Below are positions 1-9,052 of a DNA stretch of 64,000 bases, in pieces. The notes under the pieces were generated by a model, which ran no database searches, was not told where the DNA came from, and was given only the letters and a program-made list of their open reading frames with translations. Position 1 is the stretch's first letter. The number at the start of each line of letters is the position of its first letter. The DNA lies in contig NZ_CP109446.1 in assembly GCF_036227265.1 (NCBI RefSeq), positions 3,047,001-3,111,000 on the forward strand. Reading direction: 5' to 3'. Both the position numbers and the translations under genes were made by a program. This DNA is from Streptomyces sp. NBC_01476. GTDB taxonomy: Bacteria > Actinomycetota > Actinomycetes > Streptomycetales > Streptomycetaceae.

Positions 1-29
1 CGGGGCCCTGCCGGGGCTCTGCCTGGGCC

Positions 30-1415
<1,386 letters not shown>

Positions 1416-1479
1416 CGTTTGTCTCCGGGTTCTCCGAGATGGGTACGGCCAGCCTAGGCGGGAAACGCAAGGGCGCCCG

Positions 1480-1517
1480 CCAACGTTGGACGTTGACAGT
1501 CGTGCCCGTCCGGGCAC
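1480..1517. promoter_or_regulatory. dyads in the cbs/SGNH divergent intergenic region
   Basis: Two perfect inverted repeats sit between the divergent genes: CCAACGTTGG at 1480-1489 and GTGCCCGTCCGGGCAC at 1502-1517. A TTGACA hexamer at 1493-1498 lies between them and faces the hydrolase, but no good -10 follows at standard spacing. A TAGGCT hexamer reads on the minus strand at 1456-1451, toward cbs. They may be operator or promoter elements; the regulator is unknown. Confidence 0.35.
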
Positions 1518-1566
1518 CTGGTAGTTGTACGGGGCAAGCACTGGGGCAGTGGAGGTGGCCGGCTCG

Positions 1567-2595
1567 ATGTCGAGGGCGAGAGTGGCACGGCGGATCGCGA
1601 CCGCGGCGGCGTTCGGCGGCGGCGGGATCAGCCTTTTGGGCGGGGCGGCGGTCGGGCTCCTGCTGACGGAGGTCCGGCTGGCCAAAAGGGTGGTCGGCGG
1701 CTCGGACGACATCCCGCCGCGGGCGGACGGCCGGTACGGTTCCGCGTTCGCACATCGCACCGGGGAGCCGCCGCTGCGGCTCGCCTTCCTGGGCGATTCG
1801 ACGGCCGCGGGGCAGGGCGTGCACCGGGCCAGGGAGACGCCCGGGGCGCTGCTCGCCTCCGGCCTCGCGGCGGTCGCCGAGCGGCCGGTGAAGCTGGTGA
1901 ACGTGGCACTGCCGGGCGCGCAGTCGGACGACCTGGACCGGCAGGTGTCGCTGCTGGTCGATCCGGCGGTGCCGCCGCCGGACGTGGCGGTGATCATGAT
2001 CGGCGCGAACGATGTGACCCGGCGGATGCCGCTGGTCACGTCGGTGCGGCTGCTGTCGGAGGCGGTACGGCGGCTGCGCGCGGCCGGTACGCAGGTGGTG
2101 GTCGGCACGTGTCCCGACCTGGGATCGGTCGAGCCGGTGTACCAGCCGCTGCGGTGGCTCGCCCGGCGGGCCAGCCGCCAGCTGGCGGCGGCGCAGACCA
2201 TCGCGGTGGTGGGGCTGGGCGGGCGGACGGTCTCGCTGGGCGATCTGCTGGGGCCGGAGTTCGAGGCGAGGCCGCGGGAGCTGTTCGGACCGGACAACTA
2301 CCACCCCTCCGCCGAGGGGTACGCGACGGCGGCGATGGCGATGCTGCCGACCGTCTGCGCGGTGCTCGGCCTGTGGCCCGAGTCCGACGAGCGGCCCGAC
2401 GCCCGCCGCGGCGAGGGGTTCCTGCCGGTGGCCCAGGCGGCGGTCGAGGCGGCGTCCGAGGGCGGCACCGAGGTCACGGCGGCGGCGTCCGCCCATGGCC
2501 CCCGGGGCCGCTGGGCCCTCCTCAAGCGGCGCCGGCGGCGGCCTCTCTCCGAGGAGCACCCGGAGCCCGAGGCAGCGGTCGAGGGCGCGACCTGA
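1567..2595 (+). CDS. SGNH/GDSL hydrolase family protein
   Basis: A 342-aa protein with an N-terminal hydrophobic segment (GGGGISLLGGAAVGLLL) that could be a signal anchor, followed by an SGNH esterase fold. The block I catalytic serine is in FLGDSTAAGQG, block III is MIGANDVT, and the block V Asp/His is in NYHPSAEGY. The C-terminal ~90 residues are charged and low in complexity. The substrate, lipid or carbohydrate ester, cannot be told from sequence. The ATG at 1567 has GGAGG about 11 bases upstream; the frame extends to a TTG at 1525 without a better site. It is probably a cell-surface or secreted esterase. Confidence 0.85.
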   Translation: MSRARVARRIATAAAFGGGGISLLGGAAVGLLLTEVRLAKRVVGGSDDIPPRADGRYGSAFAHRTGEPPLRLAFLGDSTAAGQGVHRARETPGALLASGLAAVAERPVKLVNVALPGAQSDDLDRQVSLLVDPAVPPPDVAVIMIGANDVTRRMPLVTSVRLLSEAVRRLRAAGTQVVVGTCPDLGSVEPVYQPLRWLARRASRQLAAAQTIAVVGLGGRTVSLGDLLGPEFEARPRELFGPDNYHPSAEGYATAAMAMLPTVCAVLGLWPESDERPDARRGEGFLPVAQAAVEAASEGGTEVTAAASAHGPRGRWALLKRRRRRPLSEEHPEPEAAVEGAT

Positions 2596-2800
2596 CGCGC
2601 CCCGCAGAGGCGCGGGGAACTGCGCGGCCGACCCCAGCGCGCCCGCAGCCGGCAACGGTGCGCCGTGCCCCGCAGGGGCGCGAGGAACTGCGCGGCCGGC
2701 CCCACCGCGCCCGCAGCCGGCAACGGTGTGCCGTGCCCCGAAGGGGCGCGGGGAACTGCGCGGCCGACCCCACCGCGCCCGCAGCCGGCGACGGTGCGAG
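2595..2800. repeat. three tandem copies of a 68-bp intergenic repeat
   Basis: The unit contains GGAACTGCGCGGCCG followed by CCGCGCCCGCAGCCGGCAACGG. The GAACTGCGCGGCCG block recurs at 2617, 2685 and 2753, an exact 68-bp period. A partial inverted copy, GCGCAGTTCC, lies at 2846-2855, so the transcript could fold back on itself. This GGGGCGCGGGGAACTGCGCG type of sequence is, from memory, dispersed widely between genes in Streptomyces genomes. It starts at the stop codon of the SGNH gene and may also act as its terminator region. Confidence 0.8.
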
Positions 2801-2902
2801 CCCCTTGCGGTCGTCGCCGGACCTCGCGCCGGTGGTGGGTTGCTCGCGCAGTTCCGCCCCCAGACTTCGTCCGGGGGGACCCCAGCGCCCCTGTGTGGCA
2901 CC

Positions 2903-2980
2903 GCCCGCGGCAAGGCGAGCCCCGTGCGCGCAGCCGCCCGCGGCAAGGGAGCGCCGCGTGCGCAGCCGCCCGCGGCAAGG
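2903..2980. repeat. three copies of a 32-33-bp direct repeat
   Basis: GCCCGCGGCAAGG recurs at 2903, 2935 and 2968, interspersed with GTGCGCGCAGCC-like spacers. It is part of the 568-bp gene-free stretch 2596-3163. Open frames across this stretch on both strands are repeat artefacts and no gene is called. Confidence 0.7.
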
Positions 2981-3040
2981 CGGGCCCGGGCGGGGGCGCC
3001 GTGTAGGGCACCGGATTTCCGGGTAGGGCACCCCGCAGGG

Positions 3041-3060
3041 GTAAGCAAGCGCTCAGAAAG
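3041..3060. promoter_or_regulatory. possible operator upstream of the thiolase
   Basis: TAAGCAAGCGCTCAGAAAG carries an AGCGCT dyad core about 110 bp before the thiolase start. AAGCAAGCGCT-like sites, from memory, precede lipid-catabolism genes under TetR control in actinobacteria. Only one arm is well conserved here, so this is tentative. Confidence 0.3.
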
Positions 3061-3163
3061 TATCCCGCGTCACAGCCCCGCAAGGGTGACTCACCGCAAT
3101 ACGGGCGGGTAACTTCCCTGAGAGTCCGGACGACCCACCCGCCGCTCGCCGAGGAGTGCCGCG

Positions 3164-4384
3164 ATGCCCGAAGCCGTCATCGTCTCAGCCGCCCGTTCGC
3201 CCATCGGGCGCGCCTTCAAGGGTTCCCTCAAGGAGCTGCGCCCCGACGACCTGGCCGCGACGGTCATCCAGACCGCCCTGGCCAAGGTCCCCCAGCTGGA
3301 CCCGCGGCAGATCGACGACCTGATGCTGGGCTGCGGCCTGCCCGGCGGCGAGCAGGGTTTCAACCTGGGCCGGATCGTCGCCGTGCAGATGGGCATGGAC
3401 CACCTGCCGGGCTGTACGGTCACCCGCTACTGCTCCTCCTCGCTGCAGACCACCCGGATGGCCCTGCACGCCATCAAGGCAGGCGAGGGCGACGTCTTCA
3501 TCTCGGCCGGCGTCGAGATGGTCTCCCGCTTCGTCAAGGGCAACTCCGACAGCCTGCCCGACACGATGAACCCGCTCTTCGCCGACGCCCAGGCCCGTAC
3601 CCAAAAGCGCGCGGAAGAAGGCGGCGGCGAGTGGCACGACCCGCGCGAGGACGGCCTCGTGCCGGACGCGTACATCGCGATGGGCCAGACCGCGGAGAAC
3701 CTGGCGGCGCTCAAGGGCATCACCCGGCAGGAGCAGGACGAGTTCGGCGTCCGGTCGCAGAATCTCGCCGAGGTCGCCCTGAAGAACGGTTTCTGGGAGC
3801 GCGAGATCACCCCGGTGACACTGCCGGACGGCACGGTCGTGGCGAAGGACGACGGCCCGCGGGCGGGCGTGACGCTGGAAGGCGTCGCCGGACTCAAGCC
3901 GGTCTTCCGCCCCGACGGCACGGTCACCGCCGGCAACTGCTGCCCGCTCAACGACGGCGCCGCGGCCCTGGTGATCATGTCCGACACCAAGGCGCGCGAC
4001 CTGGGCATCACCCCGCTGGCCCGGGTGGTCTCGACCGGCGTCTCCGGGCTCTCGCCTGAGATCATGGGCTACGGCCCGGTCGACGCCTCGCAGCAGGCGC
4101 TGCGGCGGGCCGGGATGTCCATCGGCGACATCGACCTGGTCGAGATCAACGAGGCGTTCGCCGCGCAGGTGATCCCCTCCTACCGCGACCTCGGCATCGA
4201 CCTGGACCGGCTGAACGTCAACGGCGGGGCGATCGCGGTCGGCCACCCGTTCGGCATGACCGGCGCCCGGATCACCGGCACCCTCATCAACAGCCTCCAG
4301 TTCCACGACAAGCAGTTCGGCCTGGAGACGATGTGCGTGGGCGGCGGCCAGGGCATGGCGATGGTGATCGAGCGCCTCTCCTGA
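3164..4384 (+). CDS. fadA: acetyl-CoA C-acyltransferase (thiolase)
   Basis: A 406-aa thiolase that cleaves 3-ketoacyl-CoA in beta-oxidation, or condenses acetyl-CoA in the reverse direction. The nucleophile is Cys90 ([10 protein letters not shown]), with His361 in [10 protein letters not shown] and Cys391 in CVGGGQG; NEAFA of the thiolase C-domain is also present. Length and motif order are typical of FadA/AtoB enzymes. ATG 3164 follows GAGGAG by 7 bases. It stands alone, with no FadB-type partner next to it, so the chain-length preference is not set by context. The symbol is a family-level assignment. Confidence 0.92.
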   Translation: MPEAVIVSAARSPIGRAFKGSLKELRPDDLAATVIQTALAKVPQLDPRQIDDLMLGCGLPGGEQGFNLGRIVAVQMGMDHLPGCTVTRYCSSSLQTTRMALHAIKAGEGDVFISAGVEMVSRFVKGNSDSLPDTMNPLFADAQARTQKRAEEGGGEWHDPREDGLVPDAYIAMGQTAENLAALKGITRQEQDEFGVRSQNLAEVALKNGFWEREITPVTLPDGTVVAKDDGPRAGVTLEGVAGLKPVFRPDGTVTAGNCCPLNDGAAALVIMSDTKARDLGITPLARVVSTGVSGLSPEIMGYGPVDASQQALRRAGMSIGDIDLVEINEAFAAQVIPSYRDLGIDLDRLNVNGGAIAVGHPFGMTGARITGTLINSLQFHDKQFGLETMCVGGGQGMAMVIERLS

Positions 4385-4512
4385 AAGCCGCGGCGCCGGC
4401 GCGGCCGCCCGTCCACAGCTTCCCCCGGGACAGCGGCTGGAACAGGACCGATCACCCACAGCGGTCGGCCGGCTGCGTTGCGCACGCTCTGTGACATAAG
4501 TCGCAATGAAAT

Positions 4513-4544
4513 CGCCCCCGGGACGTGATTTTCCCCCGGGGGCG
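4513..4544 (+). terminator. hairpin downstream of the thiolase
   Basis: A perfect 10-bp stem CGCCCCCGGG/CCCGGGGGCG encloses a 12-nt loop, followed by a short GTGTTT. It is a likely terminator of the thiolase transcript, which ends at 4384. The remaining gene-free sequence to 4722 shows no motif I recognise. Confidence 0.6.
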
Positions 4545-4722
4545 AGGTGTTTCCCCAGGTCAGTCAGGTGATTCAGGGATGCCCCAGGCCCCCAGACCGC
4601 ACCAAATCATGACGTTCCGCACTGCAGAGGCCAGGGGTTTACCGGCAGAGTGATGAGAGGGGAAAGTTTCGTCCACCACTCAGGTGGGCATTGCTCGGGT
4701 CGCATCAGTCGGGAGAACGTCA

Positions 4723-5547
4723 GTGAGTGCCAACTTCACCGTCCTGCTGGTGGCCGCGGGTATCGCCGTGGCCGCGGGTTCCGCCGCCGTGCTCTGCGCC
4801 TGTGGCATGCGCCGTGAGCTGACCGCGCTCCGCCGCGATCTGGCCGGCCTGAGCCTGCCGGGGCCGCGCGCCTCCACGGTCGACATACGGACCGCGGTCG
4901 CCGACGCCCTGGCCGACGAGCGGGAGCGTGAACTGGCCGAGGCCCGTGCCTTCTGGGCCGAGCAGGAGTCCCGCGAGACCGCCGGTGAGGGGACCTTCTT
5001 CCGCGGCGGCCTCTTCGGTTCCACCGCGGACGCCACCGCCGAACCCGCCGCCGACGCCGAGGGCACCGCGGCCGGGACGACCGGCCTGCCGGACTACGAG
5101 GTCCCCCCGGTGCTGCCGCAGCTGCCCCACCTGCCGCGGCAGGCCGACTTCGCCGGCCTGGAGCCGGAGGCCCCCGAGGTGACCCTGCCCGCGCCCGGTG
5201 CGATCCCGCACCCCTCGGGCCCGGACTTCGCACCCTCCCCGGTGGTCGCCTCCCGCGACCAGACCGCGGACCGGCTCGCCGATCTCGCCGACGCCCGTAT
5301 CCCGCTCTCCGACGTACGGCCCGGGCCGCTCGGCACGCTCGATGTGTACGTGTTCGCGGACGGCACCACGCTGTGCATGACCCCCGGCCACCGTGAGACC
5401 GCCCAGAAGCTCTCCGAGGCACTGGACAGCGGCGAAGTGCCGGTGCTGCGCGGGGGTTCGGCGATAGCGGGGGCGTACGCGCTCACCTTCGCGTACGGCG
5501 ACGAGAGCGTCTATGTGCTCGCGGACCGCGTGGTGGCCTCCCTCTGA
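4723..5547 (+). CDS. membrane-anchored hypothetical protein
   Basis: A 274-aa protein not assigned to a family. Residues ~4-28 (ANFTVLLVAAGIAVAAGSAAV then LCACGM) form one transmembrane or signal-anchor segment. A short charged helical stretch follows (RRELTALRRDLAGL and ADERERELAEARAFWAEQE), then an Asp/Glu- and Pro-rich linker and a compact C-terminal region (about residues 180-274). I chose the GTG at 4723 because GGGAGA lies just upstream and the hydrophobic segment follows directly; an in-frame start at 4684 would add 13 residues. The C-terminal region probably lies on one face of the membrane as a sensory or binding module. Confidence 0.75.
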   Translation: MSANFTVLLVAAGIAVAAGSAAVLCACGMRRELTALRRDLAGLSLPGPRASTVDIRTAVADALADERERELAEARAFWAEQESRETAGEGTFFRGGLFGSTADATAEPAADAEGTAAGTTGLPDYEVPPVLPQLPHLPRQADFAGLEPEAPEVTLPAPGAIPHPSGPDFAPSPVVASRDQTADRLADLADARIPLSDVRPGPLGTLDVYVFADGTTLCMTPGHRETAQKLSEALDSGEVPVLRGGSAIAGAYALTFAYGDESVYVLADRVVASL

Positions 5548-5581
5548 GGCACCGCCACATCCCGCCACATCCCGCCGCCGG

Positions 5582-5905
5582 TCAGCCGACCGCCCTGGCC
5601 GCGGCCGACACCCGGCGCAGCGCCTCGCGCAGCACCTCCTCGGCCCGCGCCGGACCGTGGTCCAGCGCCGCCACCAGTTCATGGCCGGCGACGGCCAGTT
5701 GGTCGCCGACCACGAAGACCCCGTCGTCGGGCACCTCACGCGGTTCGCGCCCGGGGAACTCCAGCTCCTGGGCCTGCCGGGCCAGCCAGCGGGCCAGTTC
5801 GAGCCCTTCGGCCGCCGCGCCCGCCTGGAGCCGGCGCTGCGGCAGGGCGCGCAGCCGCCCGGAGAGGCGTTCCACGGCGGCGTACAGGGCGGCGCGATCC
5901 GACAT
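5582..5905 (-). CDS. small conserved hypothetical protein
   Basis: A 107-aa, mostly helical soluble protein (MSDRAALYAAVERLSGRL) with an acidic centre, PDDGVFVVGDQLAVAGHEL. No signal or membrane segment. I do not recognise a named domain. The ATG at 5905 has only a weak GGGT-type Shine-Dalgarno. It is convergent with the membrane-anchored protein that ends at 5547. Confidence 0.65.
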   Translation of the reverse strand: MSDRAALYAAVERLSGRLRALPQRRLQAGAAAEGLELARWLARQAQELEFPGREPREVPDDGVFVVGDQLAVAGHELVAALDHGPARAEEVLREALRRVSAAARAVG

Positions 5906-6061
5906 GGGGCTGACCCTACCCGGGGTGCGCTCAGCACCTCCTGACCCCCGCCGGGCGCGTATCGCACCCCTGTCCACCGGTTGTCCACCCGTCCGTGATG
6001 GTTGCCAACGACCCACGGCTCGGGCACGGTGGGGTTACCGGACCACAGACCGGAGGCGCCG

Positions 6062-6295
6062 ATGTACCAAACGCACTTCTCCGACGAGACCCACCGGAAT
6101 CTGCTCTCCCGTATCCCGCAGTGCACGGGCCGCGAGGTCAGCGACTGGCTCAACGCCCTCGCCGACGGGCCCTCGTTCCTCCGCTTCGACGAAAAAGTGA
6201 GCTGGCTGCGCAGCGAGCACGCCCTCTCCCACGGCCACGCGAAGGCCATCGCCCACGAGTACGACCTGCGGCGGGCCGCGCGCAACCTGCTCTAG
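6062..6295 (+). CDS. DUF4287-like small protein
   Basis: A 77-aa protein with a helix resembling the DUF4287 pattern (GREVSDWLNAL), and a second segment with SWLRSEHALSHGHAKAIAHEY in which L..H..S...A.AI.HEY is typical. The role is unknown; DUF4287 segments occur alone or appended to DUF5655-type proteins. GGAGG at 6052-6056 supports the ATG at 6062; an upstream frame to 6002 lacks a ribosome binding site. Confidence 0.75.
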   Translation: MYQTHFSDETHRNLLSRIPQCTGREVSDWLNALADGPSFLRFDEKVSWLRSEHALSHGHAKAIAHEYDLRRAARNLL

Positions 6296-6404
6296 CCCCG
6301 CCCCCCGCCCCCGACACACCACCCTCACACGACGCCGACGGGCCGCCGGGAAGCTCTGCACTTCGGGGCGGCCCGTCGTACGGCCTTGAGGAGGCGGGAC
6401 CTGG

Positions 6405-7289
6405 TCAGTCGCGCAGGATCGCGATCAGCCGCAGCAGCTCCAGGTAGATCCACACCAGGGACACGGTCAGGCCGAACGCGGCCAGCCACGACTCCTGCTG
6501 CGGCGCGCCGTAGCGGATGCCGTCCTCGACCCGCTTGAAGTCGAGCGAGAGGAAGAAGGCGCCGAGGCCGATGCCCAGCAGGCAGAAGACGATGCCGAGG
6601 CCGCCGGTGGTCAGGCCCAGGCCGTTCGAACTGCCGAAGGCGAAGAAGAGCAGGTTGACCACCATGGCGAGCAGGAAGCCGATGGCGATGGCCATGCCGA
6701 TGCGCTGGTAGCGGGCGGTGACCCGGATCAGCCGGGTCCGGTAGGCGATGAGCATGCCGGCGAAGACCGCCATGGTGCCGAGCACCGCCTGCACCGGGGC
6801 GCCCTGCCATGCCTCGTTGTAGAGCCGGCTCAGCACACCGAGGAAGGCGCCCTCGAAGATCGCGTAGCCCAGGATCAGCGCGGGCGTCGGCCTGCGCTTG
6901 AACGACTGGACCATCGCCAGTACGAAGGCGATCAGGGCCGCGCCGAAGGCCAGTCCGAGGCTGTCCGGCAGCACCGTCCAGCCGAGCACCGCGCCGAGCA
7001 CGACCGTGCCCAGCGTCATGGCGGTCCTGGCGACGACGTCGTCGATCGTCATCCGGCCGGTCTGCGCGGGGCCCGCGGCCGGACCCGCGTACATCTGCTC
7101 CATCTGCTCCGGCGTCAGCGTCTGCTGCCGGTCGTACGGATTGCGCGGCGCCTGCGCGTACGGGTTGCCGCCCTGCCCGGCGAAGGGATTGCCCTGCTGG
7201 GCACCCTGCGCTCCCTGCGCGCCGAAGCCGGCGTACTCGCTCCCGCGGGTGAAGCCCCGCCGGGAGAAGACCGGGTTGCTGCTCCTCAT
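6405..7289 (-). CDS. Bax inhibitor-1/YccA family membrane protein
   Basis: A 294-aa integral membrane protein. The N-terminal ~85 residues are Gly/Gln/Asn-rich and cytoplasmic (QGAQGAQQGNPFAGQGGNPY). Seven hydrophobic segments follow, from about residue 90 to the end, with the late conserved YLELLRL helix. This matches the actinobacterial BI-1/YccA group, which has an extended N-terminus; family members are proposed proton-sensitive calcium leak channels. ATG 7289 follows GGAGGAG, a strong site. It lies head-to-head with the PrimPol gene across about 280 bp. Confidence 0.88.
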   Translation of the reverse strand: MRSSNPVFSRRGFTRGSEYAGFGAQGAQGAQQGNPFAGQGGNPYAQAPRNPYDRQQTLTPEQMEQMYAGPAAGPAQTGRMTIDDVVARTAMTLGTVVLGAVLGWTVLPDSLGLAFGAALIAFVLAMVQSFKRRPTPALILGYAIFEGAFLGVLSRLYNEAWQGAPVQAVLGTMAVFAGMLIAYRTRLIRVTARYQRIGMAIAIGFLLAMVVNLLFFAFGSSNGLGLTTGGLGIVFCLLGIGLGAFFLSLDFKRVEDGIRYGAPQQESWLAAFGLTVSLVWIYLELLRLIAILRD

Positions 7290-7566
7290 GTCACTCCTCC
7301 ATGGGCCGCGTGCTGCGGCTCTGCCGCCAAGAGTAATGGCTTGGCAAAAAAGACGGGATCCGCCTGGCGGAGATCTTCCCTTGGCCAGAGCTCTTACGCT
7401 TCCGCCGGCCGGGGAAGCGAGCCGTTCGTCCAACCCGGCCACCCCTGCGGCCCGCCACGCGGCGCCGTGACGGGCGTCGCGGCGATACGAGGTGGACGCC
7501 GGGGCTCCGGCGCGGTATCACTGACATGTGGAAGCGAACATGCGTTCGAACATCAGGGAGCAGGCC

Positions 7567-8436
7567 ATGCCACGCCCCGACCACACGCGCGCGCTGCACG
7601 CGGCGCTGCTGACCGCCGCGCGCGGTCTGCCGGTGATCCCGCTGTCGCGCACCAAGCTCCCCGCGGTCCGCTCGCCGCACCGCGACGAGCCACGGCCGGC
7701 CGCCTGCCGGGGCGAGTGCGGCAGGCCGGGCCACGGCGTGCACGACGCCACCACCGACCCGGCCCGGATACGCGCGCTCTTCGCGGTGGCCCCCTGGGCG
7801 ACCGGCTACGGCATCGCGTGCGGTCTGGCTCCCTATCACCTGATCGGGCTCGACCTCGACGTCAAGCACGGCTCCGACGGAGTGACGGCGCTGGACACGC
7901 TCGCCCGGACACATGGCTTCACCGTCCCGGAGACGGTCACCGTGCTCACCCCCAGCGGCGGCCGCCACCTGTGGCTGTCCGCGCCGGGCCCGGTCCCCAA
8001 CTCGGCCGGCCGGCTGGGCCCCGGCATCGACGTGCGGGGGCTGGGGGGTTACGTGGTCGGACCCGGCTCCCGTACGGTCGCGGGCCACTACCTGCTGCTC
8101 CCCGGCTCCCGGCAGCACACCCTGGGCGAGGCACCCGCCGCCCTCCTCGCCCTGGCCGCCCCGCCGCCCGCCCCGCCCCGCGGGCCGGAGGACGCAGCGC
8201 CCCGGCACCCGGCAGAGAAGCGCGCCGCCGCACTCGTCCGGTTCGTCCTGGACTCCCAGGAGGGCGAACGCAACGGCCGGCTCTTCTGGGCCGCCTGCCG
8301 GGCCTACGACGCGGGACTCGGTGACGCGCTCGCACCGGCTCTGGTCACGGCGGCGGTGCACACCGGACTGAGCGAGCGGGAGGCGGCGGCCACGGTCGCC
8401 TCGGCCGGCCGGCTGCGGGCGTCCGCGGAGCCCTGA
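7567..8436 (+). CDS. bifunctional primase/polymerase (PrimPol) domain protein
   Basis: A 289-aa protein with an archaeo-eukaryotic primase-like N-terminal domain. Visible features are the CRGECGRPGHGVHDATTD region with C/H residues, the acidic metal-binding strand LIGLDLDVKHG, TPSGGRHLWL (the SxH-type motif) and PGIDVRGLGGYVVGPG. The C-terminal ~80 residues are a helical domain (GERNGRLFWAACRAYDAG). No helicase domain is attached and no replication gene is adjacent, so this is a stand-alone PrimPol rather than part of a plasmid replicase. The ATG at 7567 follows AGGGAG; earlier in-frame starts at 7528 and 7540 lack one. Role unknown, possibly repair or lesion bypass. Confidence 0.82.
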   Translation: MPRPDHTRALHAALLTAARGLPVIPLSRTKLPAVRSPHRDEPRPAACRGECGRPGHGVHDATTDPARIRALFAVAPWATGYGIACGLAPYHLIGLDLDVKHGSDGVTALDTLARTHGFTVPETVTVLTPSGGRHLWLSAPGPVPNSAGRLGPGIDVRGLGGYVVGPGSRTVAGHYLLLPGSRQHTLGEAPAALLALAAPPPAPPRGPEDAAPRHPAEKRAAALVRFVLDSQEGERNGRLFWAACRAYDAGLGDALAPALVTAAVHTGLSEREAAATVASAGRLRASAEP

Positions 8437-8563
8437 AACCCCCGGACCCCCTGATGGCACCAGCGCCGGCCTGCTGGCCTCCGCCGACTCCTCGTCATCG
8501 AACCGTCCACGGTGCACGGCGAAATCGGGCCGTCCCCCACGCCGGCCGTGACCGGCGGAGAAG

Positions 8564-8646
8564 TGCCCGGAGCCGGACTTGAACCGGCACGCCCCCGAGG
8601 GGCAGCGAGGTTTAAGCTCGCCGTGTCTGCGTTCCACCATCCGGGC
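8564..8646 (-). tRNA. bldA: tRNA-Leu (anticodon TAA), bldA
   Basis: On the minus strand the sequence folds as a class II tRNA: acceptor GCCCGGA paired with TCCGGGC, anticodon stem GCGAG/CTCGC around loop CTTAAAC, so the anticodon is TAA and reads UUA. It has a long variable arm (GCCCCTCGGGGGC) and a T-arm GCCGG-TTCAAGT-CCGGC. CCA is not encoded. In Streptomyces the single tRNA-Leu(UAA) is bldA, the translational switch that controls aerial growth and antibiotic regulators whose genes contain the rare TTA codon. Its place next to cfa and ndh agrees with the known locus. The ends are set by the 7-bp acceptor stem plus the discriminator A. Confidence 0.95.
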
Positions 8647-9052
8647 CGGCGGGGCGCAGTGAAAAGCGTATCCGGGTTGAAGGACGCCAACAGGACGTCT
8701 AACTAGCCATGTTGTCTTATTTTAGGGGTTACTGACGGAGTGTTAGACCGTTCCAGACGGCCTCCATGCACCCCAGACAGCGTTTACCGGCAACGGCGGA
8801 CCTCACGCAGAAGTGACGTGAATTCGCTCTCCGCAACCGGCCCTCCGGCGGGGAATCCGGCCGTCCCGGCTGGAAGACGTGCACTTATGCACGTTCTCCT
8901 GCACTTCCGCCCGCCGCGCGACTGGGTCCGACTGCGTCCGACGGGGTCCGACCGTCCCCCGACCGGGTCCGGCCGTCCCGATCCGCGGGGTCCCTGAGGG
9001 ACCACCGCGTTCAGGACAACCACCCCCTCCGGAACCCCGGCGGGGGACGAGT
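8647..9052. other. bldA upstream region with an AT-rich island
   Basis: No gene is supported between bldA and cfa. On the minus strand TACGCT lies about 20-25 bases before the tRNA 5' end and could be its -10, with TGTTGG as a poor -35. The stretch 8708-8750 is markedly AT-rich for this chromosome (GTTGTCTTATTTTAGG). It may hold a further promoter or protein-binding site. The open frames across 8740-9023 look like chance. Confidence 0.4.

Noticed and set aside
1416..2297. N-terminal extension of cbs by ~290 residues
   Set aside because: It is antisense to the SGNH hydrolase; a GTG with a good ribosome binding site starts the conserved enzyme at 1415.
2596..3163. Several open frames on both strands in the repeat region
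   Set aside because: All encode repeat-derived Arg/Ala/Pro strings without start signals.
4545..4722. Possible riboswitch before the membrane-anchored hypothetical gene
   Set aside because: No conserved aptamer block (ydaO, cobalamin, SAM, TPP, glycine) could be recognised.
8740..9023. Small open frames between bldA and cfa
   Set aside because: No ribosome binding sites and atypical composition; more likely regulatory sequence.
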